Positions 28,229-35,898 of a DNA stretch of 64,000 nt are shown here, one piece after another (the first letter of the stretch is position 1; each line of letters starts with the position of its first letter). This DNA is from Nesterenkonia lacusekhoensis (GTDB lineage Bacteria; Actinomycetota; Actinomycetes; Actinomycetales; Micrococcaceae). The notes beneath the pieces are model-generated. The model was not told the origin of the DNA. It made no database searches and saw only the letters and a program-made list of their open reading frames with translations. The stretch spans positions 1,674,001 through 1,738,000 of the forward strand of contig NZ_JAGINX010000001.1 in assembly GCF_017876395.1 (NCBI RefSeq), in the 5' to 3' direction. Both the position numbers and the translations under genes were made by a program.

Positions 28229-28241
28229 GCGACCCATTATC
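28229..28241 (-). promoter_or_regulatory. Candidate leaderless -10 element of dxr
   Basis: GATAAT on the minus strand (28236-28241), 7 nt before the dxr ATG. Only 24 nt separate dxr from the divergent GNAT gene's start, so the two -10 elements are back to back. Confidence 0.45.
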
Positions 28242-28252
28242 CACCAAACGGG

Positions 28253-28265
28253 TACCCTGGTCCTC
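28253..28265 (+). promoter_or_regulatory. Candidate leaderless -10 element of the GNAT gene
   Basis: TACCCT (28253-28258) 7 nt before the ATG at 28266. Confidence 0.4.
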
Positions 28266-28742
28266 ATGACGATCACGCTCAGGGAAGTAGAGACCGCGGA
28301 TCTGGACCAGTTCTTCCGGTTCCAGCAGGACGCCGACGCCGCCCACATGGCTGGGTTCGCGCCGACCAACCCCAAGGACCGCAGCATCTTCGACCTCCAC
28401 TGGAGCGGACTGCTCAACAACGAGAAGTCCCTGGTGCGCACCATCGACGTCGACGGTGTCCCGGCCGGCTCGATCGCAGCCTTCCACGCCACTGACCAGG
28501 ACCCGGCTGAGATCATGTTCTGGACCGATAAGCACTTCTGGGGACAGGGCGTGACCACTCAGGCCTTCGACCAGTTCCTCCAGGAGTTCACCACCCGCCC
28601 GGTGCAGGCTCGTGTGGTGGAGGACAACCACGGGTCGCTGAAGATCCTGGAGTCCCGCGGCTTCGAGGAGGTCGGCGAGGAGTCGGTGTTCTCCAACGCT
28701 CGCGCCGCAGTGGTCAACGAGAAGATCCTGCAGCTGGGCTGA
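28266..28742 (+). CDS. GNAT family N-acetyltransferase (RimJ-like)
   Basis: 158-residue acetyltransferase. The opening ITLREVETADLDQFFRFQQDADAAHMAGF is typical of RimJ/Acetyltransf_3 proteins; the acetyl-CoA site is FWGQGVTTQAFDQFL (degenerate Q/RxxGxG/A), followed by ARVVEDNHGSLKILESRGF. Substrate unknown: small-molecule amine or protein N-terminus. It is transcribed divergently from dxr and is monocistronic, ending at a hairpin. Confidence 0.9.
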   Translation: MTITLREVETADLDQFFRFQQDADAAHMAGFAPTNPKDRSIFDLHWSGLLNNEKSLVRTIDVDGVPAGSIAAFHATDQDPAEIMFWTDKHFWGQGVTTQAFDQFLQEFTTRPVQARVVEDNHGSLKILESRGFEEVGEESVFSNARAAVVNEKILQLG

Positions 28743-28767
28743 CTCCTCAGCTCCGCACAGACACCGG

Positions 28768-28836
28768 ACGCCGAGAGCTTTCCGCACTGCCGCGAGATAT
28801 ATCCCGCGGCGGGGATGAGAGCTCTCGGCGTTCTTC
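28768..28836. terminator. Hairpin terminator between convergent genes
   Basis: ACGCCGAGAGC (28768-28778) pairs with GCTCTCGGCGT (28821-28831), with an inner CCGCG/CGCGG stem; TTCTTCTGT follows on the plus strand. It probably ends the GNAT transcript and may also act on the symporter operon. Confidence 0.6.
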
Positions 28837-28873
28837 TGTCATCGGAGAAATGTCATGAGGGAGCGCCCGTGCC

Positions 28874-30358
28874 CTAGGACCGCTCCGGCAGGTGCAGCCG
28901 GGCCAGCACCGCGGCGGTGTCGGCCGGCGGACGTCCTGAGCCGAAGCGGCTGACCAGCATCGCCGCGGCGAAGGCCAGGGGCACGCACCACAGGGCTGGG
29001 TAGAGCACGACGACGGCGCCCGCCGCCTCCTCCCCCACGCTCAGCCCCGCAGCCAGCGAACACAGCGAGGCCGCGGCTCCGGTGATCATGCCGGCGAACG
29101 CTCCCTGAGCGGTGATCCCGGACCACCAGATGCCCAACAGCAGCAGCGGTGCCATGGCCGAGGCGCTGAAGGTGAACACCATGGCCACCGCACCGGCCAG
29201 GGCCACATGGCTGGTCGCCGTGGCGATGGCCAGCGGCAGCGCCACGGCCAGCACCGCAGCGATCCGGAATCCGCGCACAGTCCCGCCGAAGAACTCCTGA
29301 GAGAGCACCCCGGAGACCGAGACCACCAGCCCGGAGGCCGTGGAGAGGAACGCCGCGAAGGCCCCTGCCGCCACCACAGCGGTCAGCAGGTCCCCGGCCG
29401 CTCCGTCGAAGAACTCCGCAGGAAGTCGCAGCACCGCAGTGTCCGGAGAGGTCGCAGCGTCCTGCTCGGTGAACACCGCCCGGGCGATCACCCCCAGGGA
29501 CACCGGCAGCACATAGAAGGCCGCCAGCAGGCCCAGCAGCAGGAATGTGGTGCGGCGGGCGGCGTCGCCGTCGGGGTTGGTGTAGAAGCGCACCAGGATG
29601 TGGGGCAGGCCGATGGTCCCCAGCATCAGGGCCAGGATCAGTGAGACGGTCCGGTAGAAGTCCTCCGAGCCCGGTGTGCTGTCGGCCCAGACCGCTGAGA
29701 AGTCCGGCACCGGACCTTCTGCCCCGCCGAGGACGCCCAGACGCAGCAGGATGAAGACCAGCGGGATCAGCAGCGCGCTGAGCTTGATCCAGTACTGGAC
29801 CGCTTGGGCGATGGTCACCGAGCGCATCCCGCCCGGCATGACCGTGGCCAGGACCACCAGGACCACCGCCGCGGGGCCGGCCCATTCGGGCAGCCCCGCC
29901 GTGGCGCTGAGCGCGAGGGAGGCACCGTGCAGCTGCGGGACGATGTAGAGCCAGCCGGTGAGCACCACCAGCATGACGGTGAGCATCCGCAGCCTGGGCG
30001 AGGCGAAGCGCAGCGTCACGAAGTCCGGCACTGTGTAGGCTCCCGAACGTCGCAGCGGCCCGGCGACGAACAGCAGCATGGTCAGGAACCCGGCCGTATA
30101 GCCCACCGGGAACCAGAGGCCGTAGGTGCCCTCGACCAGGATCAGCCCGGCCACACCGAGGAAGCTGGCTGCAGAGATGTACTCCCCCGCCACCGCGGAG
30201 GCGTTCATCCGCGGGGAGACCCTCCGGGAGGCCACATAGAAGTCCCCGGTGCTGCGCGAGAGCCGGACCCCGTAGGTGCTGACCAGCACGGTGACCGCGC
30301 TGACCAGGACCACGGCCGCGAGCACCGCCGTGGCGGAGAGTGTGCCGGTCTCAGTCAT
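28874..30358 (-). CDS. Sodium:solute symporter (acetate/monocarboxylate permease type)
   Basis: 494-residue SSS-family transporter starting MTETGTLSATAVLA. It carries the family core DFYVASRRVSPRMNASAVAGEYISAASFLGVAGL near the first spans, SVTIAQAVQYWIKL and a GLPHILVRFYTNPDG segment characteristic of ActP/MctC-like acetate or pyruvate permeases. About 13 spans. The ATG at 30358 (GAGG upstream) overlaps the small membrane protein gene by 8 nt. It sits in an operon behind a LytTR two-component system, like monocarboxylate carriers elsewhere. Solute is inference. Confidence 0.9.
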   Translation of the reverse strand: MTETGTLSATAVLAAVVLVSAVTVLVSTYGVRLSRSTGDFYVASRRVSPRMNASAVAGEYISAASFLGVAGLILVEGTYGLWFPVGYTAGFLTMLLFVAGPLRRSGAYTVPDFVTLRFASPRLRMLTVMLVVLTGWLYIVPQLHGASLALSATAGLPEWAGPAAVVLVVLATVMPGGMRSVTIAQAVQYWIKLSALLIPLVFILLRLGVLGGAEGPVPDFSAVWADSTPGSEDFYRTVSLILALMLGTIGLPHILVRFYTNPDGDAARRTTFLLLGLLAAFYVLPVSLGVIARAVFTEQDAATSPDTAVLRLPAEFFDGAAGDLLTAVVAAGAFAAFLSTASGLVVSVSGVLSQEFFGGTVRGFRIAAVLAVALPLAIATATSHVALAGAVAMVFTFSASAMAPLLLLGIWWSGITAQGAFAGMITGAAASLCSLAAGLSVGEEAAGAVVVLYPALWCVPLAFAAAMLVSRFGSGRPPADTAAVLARLHLPERS

Positions 30359-30710
30359 CCCGGGCCTCGCGGTAGGACTGGTCATAGGCCAGGATGCGCC
30401 GCAGGTAGAACCAACCGGCGCCGATGATCAGCGGATAGATCACCAGACCCGGCACCAGCCAGGCCAGCGGCCCGCCCTCGGTGCTCATCGCCAGTCCCAG
30501 ATAGACCAGCACCAGCAGGATGAAGATGCCGACGCCGATCCGAAGCGCCAGCCGCAGCTTCCGCGAGATCAGGTGCATCACCGCCGCCTCGCGGTCCTGC
30601 GCAGGGGCATGTCCGCCCCGACGCACATAGCCCTGACGGGGATCCAGCAGCGCCTCCTCAGCGGTGGGAGGGGTCCGGGGTCCACGGACCCGGACGCGTT
30701 CTGGGCTCAT
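30351..30710 (-). CDS. Small two-span membrane protein, symporter accessory subunit
   Basis: 119 residues. A polar N-terminal half (VRGPRTPPTAEEALLDPRQG) precedes two membrane spans, LRIGVGIFILLVLVYLGLAM and WLVPGLVIYPLIIGAGWFYL, and a short charged tail (RRILAYDQSYREARDD). This layout resembles the DUF485-like small subunits that accompany acetate-type SSS symporters. Start ATG at 30710. It is 13 nt downstream of the response-regulator gene and overlaps the symporter, so the three are one transcript. Confidence 0.8.
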   Translation of the reverse strand: MSPERVRVRGPRTPPTAEEALLDPRQGYVRRGGHAPAQDREAAVMHLISRKLRLALRIGVGIFILLVLVYLGLAMSTEGGPLAWLVPGLVIYPLIIGAGWFYLRRILAYDQSYREARDD

Positions 30711-30723
30711 CAGGCGGGCCTGC

Positions 30724-31572
30724 TCACTTCGCGGCCCGGCCGGCGCGGACCCGATGGGCGTCCAGGCGTTCACGCACATGTGGCATCAGCCGCCGGCTGA
30801 CCGGCAGCTCGGTCTCCGGCAGCTGGATGGTCATGCGGCCCTGCCGGTTCACGATCCGGCGCACATGGTGGAGGTTGACCACGTGGGAGCGGTGGACCCG
30901 GACGAAGCCTTGAGCCTCCCACTGCTCCTCCAGCTCGGCCAGCGGGATGCGCAGCAGATAGGAGCTCTCGGCCGTGTACAGCCGCGCGTAGTCACCCTGG
31001 GCCTGGACCCAGCGGATGGAGGCGATCTCCACCAGCACAGTGGTGTCTCCCTGCAGCACCGAGACTCGCTGCGCGCCCTCCGGCTGCTCGGGCTCCGCTG
31101 CGCTGAGGCTCTGTCCTGCCCGGCGCAGCGCCTCAGAGAGACGGCTCTGGCGCACCGGCTTGAGCAGATAGTCCCGAGCCTGCAGCTCGAAGGCGTCCAC
31201 CGCCGGTGCGGCGTCGGCGGTGATGAAGATGATCTGCGGGTCTGGGGCCTGCGGCCCCTGCGTCTGCGGGACCTGCGTCTGCGGGCCCTGCTTCTGCGGG
31301 CCGGGTTCCCCCTCCGGCCGCTCAGTCGCGGCCCCCTCACCCGCTCTGGCCTGCAGCTGCCGGGCCAGGTCCATGCCGCTCTGACCGGGCATATGGATGT
31401 CCAGCAGGATCACGTCGATAGGCTCAGTCTCCAGCACATGCTTGGCCTGGGCGGCGTTGCCGGCGGTGTGGACGCGGCCGACCTGAGAGTCGCCGCTGAG
31501 CAGCCATTGTATCTGGGCGACCGCGGGCGGCTCGTCATCGACCACCAGCACCTCCATCGGGCGGTTCTGCAC
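30724..31572 (-). CDS. LytTR family response regulator with repeat insertion in the receiver
   Basis: 282 residues: receiver domain (VLVVDDEPP, phosphoacceptor Asp58 in VILLDIHMPG, Lys in LLKPVRQ) and C-terminal LytTR DNA-binding domain (WVQAQGDYARLYT, VRVHRSHVVNLHHVRRI). Between residues about 77 and 112, in the loop before beta-4 (IIFITAD), lies a Pro/Gln-rich insertion with GPQKQ, GPQTQ, VPQTQ, GPQAP, which ordinary receivers lack. The GTG at 31572 has GAGGAG 8 nt upstream. It follows the sensor kinase by 4 nt and precedes the symporter genes, its likely targets. Confidence 0.92.
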   Translation of the reverse strand: MQNRPMEVLVVDDEPPAVAQIQWLLSGDSQVGRVHTAGNAAQAKHVLETEPIDVILLDIHMPGQSGMDLARQLQARAGEGAATERPEGEPGPQKQGPQTQVPQTQGPQAPDPQIIFITADAAPAVDAFELQARDYLLKPVRQSRLSEALRRAGQSLSAAEPEQPEGAQRVSVLQGDTTVLVEIASIRWVQAQGDYARLYTAESSYLLRIPLAELEEQWEAQGFVRVHRSHVVNLHHVRRIVNRQGRMTIQLPETELPVSRRLMPHVRERLDAHRVRAGRAAK

Positions 31573-31576
31573 GCGT

Positions 31577-32386
31577 TCAGCTCCTCTCCTGCTGGAATTT
31601 CGGCACCCGCATGGACACTCTCATACCGGCCCCGGGGGCTGTGTCGATGCGCAGCCCGTTGTCTCCGCCGTAGGCCTGACGCAGGCGCAGGTCCACGTTG
31701 CGCAGCCCGATATGGGAACTGCCCTCCGCACCGGCCAACACGCGTTCCAGATGGCCGGGCTCAGCACCGGGGCCCTCGTCCTCCACACTGATCACCGCAT
31801 GGGTGCCCGCCTCCTGGGCGATCAGTCGAACCCGGGCCTGGCCCGATGCCGAATCGGCTCCGTGACGCAAGGCGTTCTCCACCAGCGGCTGGATGGAGAG
31901 GAACGGGATGCGCAGGCTCAGCACCTCGGGGGCGATCTCCAGGTTCACCTGCACCCGGTCCTCGAACCGAGCCTTCTCCAGGAGCACATAGCGCTCGACG
32001 GCGCTCAGCTCCTCCTCCAGGGTGGAGAAGTCGCCTTCGGCCCGGAGGCTGTAACGGGTGAAGTCGGCGAAGTCGATGACCAGCTCCCGGGCACGGACCG
32101 GATCGGCGGGGATGGTGGCGGCGATGGCGTTGAGGCTGTTGTAGATGAAATGTGGCGAGATCTGGGCTCGCAGAGTCCTCAGTTCGGCCTCCACCAGCTG
32201 CTGACGGGTGAGCTCGGCCAGCTCGCGGTAGTCGACGTCGTCGTCGGGGCTCTGCCGCTCCGTGGGGGCTGGGACCGGAGCCTCGGCGGAGCTGCCGCGG
32301 CCCCGGGCGGCCACGCGCAGGACCAGCGCCGTCAGCACAGCGACGATCGCCACCAAGATCACCGTCGTCGCGCTCACCTGTTCCAC
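31577..32386 (-). CDS. LytS-like sensor histidine kinase with a single N-terminal span
   Basis: 269 residues: one membrane span (TTVILVAIVAVLTALVLRVA), a short linker, a His_kinase domain (QISPHFIYNSLNAIAATI with the phosphoacceptor His) and a HATPase_c domain (IQPLVENALRHGAD, SVEDEGPGAEPGH, HIGLRNVDLRLRQAYG). The 5TM-LYT or GAF sensor region of BtsS/LytS proteins is absent, so the signal may come from the symporter. The GTG at 32386 is chosen because TACACT lies 7 nt upstream and no Shine-Dalgarno is present. Divergent from the OFA carrier gene. Confidence 0.9.
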   Translation of the reverse strand: MEQVSATTVILVAIVAVLTALVLRVAARGRGSSAEAPVPAPTERQSPDDDVDYRELAELTRQQLVEAELRTLRAQISPHFIYNSLNAIAATIPADPVRARELVIDFADFTRYSLRAEGDFSTLEEELSAVERYVLLEKARFEDRVQVNLEIAPEVLSLRIPFLSIQPLVENALRHGADSASGQARVRLIAQEAGTHAVISVEDEGPGAEPGHLERVLAGAEGSSHIGLRNVDLRLRQAYGGDNGLRIDTAPGAGMRVSMRVPKFQQERS

Positions 32387-32399
32387 CAGACCAAGTGTA
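32387..32399 (-). promoter_or_regulatory. Candidate leaderless -10 element of the sensor kinase gene
   Basis: TACACT on the minus strand (32394-32399), exactly 7 nt before the GTG at 32386. Confidence 0.45.
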
Positions 32400-32524
32400 G
32401 GGACTCTGCGCAGGGACGCGTGCTCAGCCGCCCCGACGGCCGGCTCACCGCAGAGCCCCGCCGCTGGGCGCACCGACTCTGCCGCTCGTCGTATGTGCGG
32501 GGCGAGAAGCACAGAACCCGTGCG

Positions 32525-32544
32525 ATTGTGGTGCGAGTCACAAT
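32525..32544. promoter_or_regulatory. CRP/GlxR-like palindrome upstream of the OFA carrier
   Basis: The core 32527-32542 reads TGTGG-TGCGAG-TCACA, one mismatch from TGTGA-N6-TCACA, extended to ATTGTG-N8-CACAAT. It lies about 50 nt before the carrier's ATG in the 207-nt divergent gap. Actinobacterial CRP (GlxR-type) proteins bind such sites and commonly control organic-acid uptake. Confidence 0.5.
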
Positions 32545-32560
32545 GACGTGGCGTCACGTC
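32545..32560. repeat. Inverted repeat adjoining the CRP-like site
   Basis: GACGTG-GCGT-CACGTC, a perfect 6-bp inverted repeat directly abutting the CRP-like box and 34 nt before the ATG. Possible second operator or RNA hairpin in the leader. Confidence 0.35.
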
Positions 32561-32593
32561 CTGCACCCACGACACCACGAAGAGAGGCAGCTG

Positions 32594-34276
32594 ATGACTG
32601 GTTCGACAACCACTCCAGCGGTCGAGAACCGGCGGCCGAAAGCCCCGGCGACGGCTGCTGAGACGCGCGCCCCCTCCTACCACCAGATCACCGCGCGCCC
32701 CGGATTCAACCGCTGGCTGATCCCGCCGGCGGCGCTGGCCCTGCACATGTGCATCGGCCAGGTCTACGGGACCTCCGTCTATCAGTCCCGGCTGGCCACC
32801 CACTTCGCCGATGACCCGCTGGTGGGGATCTTCGGCCAGGTCCTCGGACCGATCTTCGGCGGTGACCACCCGGCACAGACCGCAGTGGCCTTCTTCGCCT
32901 TCTCCCTGTCCATCGTGCTGATGGGCCTCTCCGCCGCGATGTTCGGCAAATGGGTGGACTTCCGCGGTCCCCGGATGGCCATGCTGGCCTCCACCACGTG
33001 CTGGGTGACCGGCTTCCTGGTGGGCTCGATGGGCATCTTCACCCAACAGCTCTGGCTGGTGGGCCTGGGCTACGGCGTCCTCGGCGGCATCGGCCTGGGC
33101 ATCGGATACATCGCCCCGGTCTCCACGCTGATGAAGTGGTTCCCGGACCGCCCGGGCCTGGGCACCGGCATGGCCATCATGGGCTTCGGTGTGGGCGCCA
33201 TGATCGCAGCCCCCTTCTCCACCATGATGCTGGGAGTCTTCGAGCGGATGGGCGCCGGCCAGGGCACCTCCGTGGGCTATCTGTTCCTGACTCTGGCCGT
33301 GATCTACGCGCCGATGATGCTCTTCGCCGCATGGATCATCCGTGTGCCTGCCGAAGACTGGCAGCCCGAGGGCTACGACCCTTCGAAGAAGAAGACGGCC
33401 AAGATGGTCTCTGCCGGCAACGTCACCGCCAACAATGCACTGCGGACCCCGCAGTTCTGGCTGCTGTGGGTGGTGCTGTTCGTCAACGTGACTGCTGCGG
33501 TGGGCCTGCTGCCCCAGGCGGCGAACTTCGTCCAGGACTTCTTCCGCGACGGCAGCGGCGAGACCTTCGCCAGCCCGGAGATCGCTGCAGTGGCCGCCGC
33601 CGGGTTCGTGGGCTACCTGTCGCTGACCAACACGCTGGGCCGCTTCGTCTGGGCCTCCACCTCGGACAAGATCGGACGCAAACCGATCTACATGATGTAC
33701 CTGGGACTCGGCGCAGCGCTGTACCTGTCGCTGGCGCTCTTCGGCGACACCAACATGGCGGCGTTCATCGTCCTGGCCGGCATCATTCTGTCCTTCTACG
33801 GAGGCGGCTTCGCCACCATCCCGGCCTACCTCCGGGATCTCTTCGGCACGCTGCAGGTTGGCGCCATCCACGGCCGCCTGCTGACCGCGTGGTCCGCCGC
33901 CGGCATCGCCGGCCCTGCCATCGTGAACATCACCCTGGACTCCGCCGAGGGCTCCCCCGGTGTGGACCTCACCGCAGCGGACTACCGGCCGGCCCTGTTC
34001 ATCATGAGCGTGCTGCTGCTCCTGGGCTTCCTCACCAACCTGCTGGTGCGCCCGGTGGATCCCAAGTGGCATGAGGAGTCCAAGGACTCGGCAGAGCTCC
34101 TCGACCACGACGCCGGAGCCGAGGCCCTCGAGCAGTCCGCCTCCTACGCGGTGGAACCGGCCCGCAACCCCACGGTGCCGATCCCAGCGGCCTGGACGAT
34201 CGTGGCCCTGCCGATGCTCTTCGGCCTGATCTACACCTTCAGCAACGCCGTGCAGCTGTTCGCTCCATCGAGCTGA
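32594..34276 (+). CDS. MFS transporter, OFA (oxalate/formate antiporter-like) family
   Basis: 560-residue major-facilitator protein. After a polar N-terminus come paired spans with the OFA pattern WLIPPAALALHMCIGQVYGTSVY, GKWVDFRGPRMAM, GYGVLGGIGLGIGYIAPVSTLMKWFPDRPGLGTGMAIMGFG and, in the second half, NTLGRFVWASTSDKIGRKP. A hydrophilic stretch of about 60 residues precedes the last span. Its ATG at 32594 has AGAGAGG about 6 nt upstream. Divergent from the LytTR system; together with the SSS symporter this suggests a carboxylate-uptake locus. Solute unknown. Confidence 0.9.
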   Translation: MTGSTTTPAVENRRPKAPATAAETRAPSYHQITARPGFNRWLIPPAALALHMCIGQVYGTSVYQSRLATHFADDPLVGIFGQVLGPIFGGDHPAQTAVAFFAFSLSIVLMGLSAAMFGKWVDFRGPRMAMLASTTCWVTGFLVGSMGIFTQQLWLVGLGYGVLGGIGLGIGYIAPVSTLMKWFPDRPGLGTGMAIMGFGVGAMIAAPFSTMMLGVFERMGAGQGTSVGYLFLTLAVIYAPMMLFAAWIIRVPAEDWQPEGYDPSKKKTAKMVSAGNVTANNALRTPQFWLLWVVLFVNVTAAVGLLPQAANFVQDFFRDGSGETFASPEIAAVAAAGFVGYLSLTNTLGRFVWASTSDKIGRKPIYMMYLGLGAALYLSLALFGDTNMAAFIVLAGIILSFYGGGFATIPAYLRDLFGTLQVGAIHGRLLTAWSAAGIAGPAIVNITLDSAEGSPGVDLTAADYRPALFIMSVLLLLGFLTNLLVRPVDPKWHEESKDSAELLDHDAGAEALEQSASYAVEPARNPTVPIPAAWTIVALPMLFGLIYTFSNAVQLFAPSS

Positions 34277-34324
34277 TCCCGCGCAGATGAACTCAGCTCG
34301 GCCGAGCACGGCACGCGGCTGAGC

Positions 34325-34373
34325 ACGACGAAGGGCCCGCCCCTCCATCAGGAGAGGCGGGCCCTTTCGTCGT
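34325..34373. terminator. Strong bidirectional hairpin terminator
   Basis: Long stem with arms ACGACGAAAGGGCCCGCC-like on both sides (34325-34341 and 34356-34373), loop of about 14 nt, CCCTTTCGTCGT at the end. It lies between the convergent MFS and DivIVA-like genes. Confidence 0.75.
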
Positions 34374-34381
34374 GAGGTCTC

Positions 34382-34939
34382 TCAGCCGACCGAGGCCATG
34401 ATCTCGGTCATCTTGTCCAGGAACGCATCCACCTGGGCCTCGTCGTAGCCGCTGGAGCCGTGGGCCCCGGAGAAGGTGATGGTGCGGATCTCGTCCACGC
34501 TCATCGGGTTCTCCCCGTCCAAGTACTGCTCCAGCTGCCTGCACAGCTCGTCGACCTGCTCCTTGCGGTAACCCAGTGCGGAGGAGTGGGCGGGCTCGCG
34601 GAACCGTTTGCCGTCCGCACGCTCCAGGCGCCCGCGCAGAGGTTCTGCCCGCTCAGCCAGCAGCTCGTACCAGGCGTCCTCGCCGTGCTGTTCGATGTAG
34701 CGATCGCGCTCGGCGCCGGCGAAGGCGTCTTCGAGCCGGTCCAAGGCTGCGTCCACCTCTGCGGGATCGTAGCCGCCGGAGCTCATGGAGAAGCTCGCAT
34801 CACGGATCTCGGCCAGGGCCATACCGTCGCCGGAGTCGTAGGCCGCGCGGGCGCGACCCATGAACTCGTCGACTTCGTCCCGGTGGTAACCCTGCTCCTG
34901 AGCGGGGAGCAGCGAGAACAGTGCGGTGTCGTTAGCCAT
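34382..34939 (-). CDS. DivIVA-domain protein with an internal duplication
   Basis: 185 residues. Four DivIVA-type motifs (GYHRDEVDEFM, GYDPAEVDAAL, GYRKEQVDELC, GYDEAQVDAFL) are arranged as two homologous modules, residues 17-73 and about 123-182, each with the second motif after an EIR-x-x-x-F-S segment. The modules are joined by a charged helix-rich linker. Full-length DivIVA/Wag31 coiled coil is absent, so it is not the polar growth scaffold itself; a role at the cell pole or in binding similar motifs is inference. TAGGGT lies 7 nt before the ATG. It follows cdsA by 2 nt. Confidence 0.82.
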   Translation of the reverse strand: MANDTALFSLLPAQEQGYHRDEVDEFMGRARAAYDSGDGMALAEIRDASFSMSSGGYDPAEVDAALDRLEDAFAGAERDRYIEQHGEDAWYELLAERAEPLRGRLERADGKRFREPAHSSALGYRKEQVDELCRQLEQYLDGENPMSVDEIRTITFSGAHGSSGYDEAQVDAFLDKMTEIMASVG

Positions 34940-34952
34940 ATCTACAACCCTA
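34940..34952 (-). promoter_or_regulatory. Candidate leaderless -10 element of the DivIVA-domain gene
   Basis: TAGGGT on the minus strand (34947-34952), 7 nt before the ATG; it overlaps the end of cdsA, so this would be an internal promoter. Confidence 0.35.
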
Positions 34953-35895
34953 AAGGAACTCCCCCGGATTCTGGGGTCAACGCCACGATGACAAAATAGG
35001 CCGCCGGCATCGCGAAGACCAGGGAGTCCAGACGGTCCATCGCCCCACCATGTCCGGGCAGCACGTGGGACATGTCCTTCAGCCCCAGCTCGCGCTTGAC
35101 CATCGACTCGGAGAAGTCACCGGCGGTCGCGGCGATCACCACGGCCACACCGAGGGCCGCCCCGATGATCAGCGACTCCTCGAAGATGAGCCAGGAGGCC
35201 AGCATCCCGACGCCGACCGCTCCGGCCATGGACCCGGCGAAGCCCTCCCAGGACTTCTTCGGACTGACTGTGGGCGCCATCGGGTGCTTGCCGAAGAGCA
35301 CGCCGGCGATGTAGCCGAAGGTGTCGTTGGAGACCACCAGCAGCACCACGACCACCAGACGCCAGTTGCCCTCTGCGATGCCGAAGAGGCCCGCCTCCGG
35401 GCCGGCCTCCAGCAGCAGCACCGCGAAGGAGATCAGGAAGGGCACCCAGCAGGCCACGAAGATCGAGGCCATGATGGAGGGCCCCGGGTCGGAGACCCGG
35501 TAGACCGCGGCGAAGACCACGATGGCCACGCAGGTGACCATCAGGGCCAGAGTCAGCGACTCCACTCCCCCGAAGTAGGCGGCGAGAGGCATAGCCGCGG
35601 CGCCGAGGAACAGCGGAACCTTGGGCAGCCGCAGCCGCCGCTCCCCCGGGCGCCTGGTCCGGGCGGCCTCGTGGCTCTCCAGCGCACGGGCCACCTCCCA
35701 GACCCCCATGCCCAGCAGCACGATGGCCACCAGGATCAGCAGCAGATCGAAGAAGATCAGTCCGACCACGGCCGGCACCAGCAGAGCCAGTCCGGTCAGG
35801 ATCGCTGCGGGGAGGTCACGGCCGGCTTTGGGAGTGCGCACCTTCTTCTCAGCACTGGGCTGAGTATGCTCCGTCTGGGAGCCGCTCTCTGCCAC
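34942..35895 (-). CDS. cdsA: Phosphatidate cytidylyltransferase
   Basis: Makes CDP-diacylglycerol from phosphatidic acid and CTP for phospholipid synthesis. 317 residues with about eight spans after a polar N-terminus. The CdsA signature is in the C-terminal part: NDTFGYIAGVLFGKHPMAPTVSPKKSWEGFAGS, then GDFSESMVKRELGLKDMSHVLPGHGGAMDRLDSL. The ATG at 35895 is 3 nt after the frr stop, the conserved pyrH-frr-cdsA order. Confidence 0.96.
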   Translation of the reverse strand: MAESGSQTEHTQPSAEKKVRTPKAGRDLPAAILTGLALLVPAVVGLIFFDLLLILVAIVLLGMGVWEVARALESHEAARTRRPGERRLRLPKVPLFLGAAAMPLAAYFGGVESLTLALMVTCVAIVVFAAVYRVSDPGPSIMASIFVACWVPFLISFAVLLLEAGPEAGLFGIAEGNWRLVVVVLLVVSNDTFGYIAGVLFGKHPMAPTVSPKKSWEGFAGSMAGAVGVGMLASWLIFEESLIIGAALGVAVVIAATAGDFSESMVKRELGLKDMSHVLPGHGGAMDRLDSLVFAMPAAYFVIVALTPESGGVPLGL

Positions 35896-35898
35896 GGA

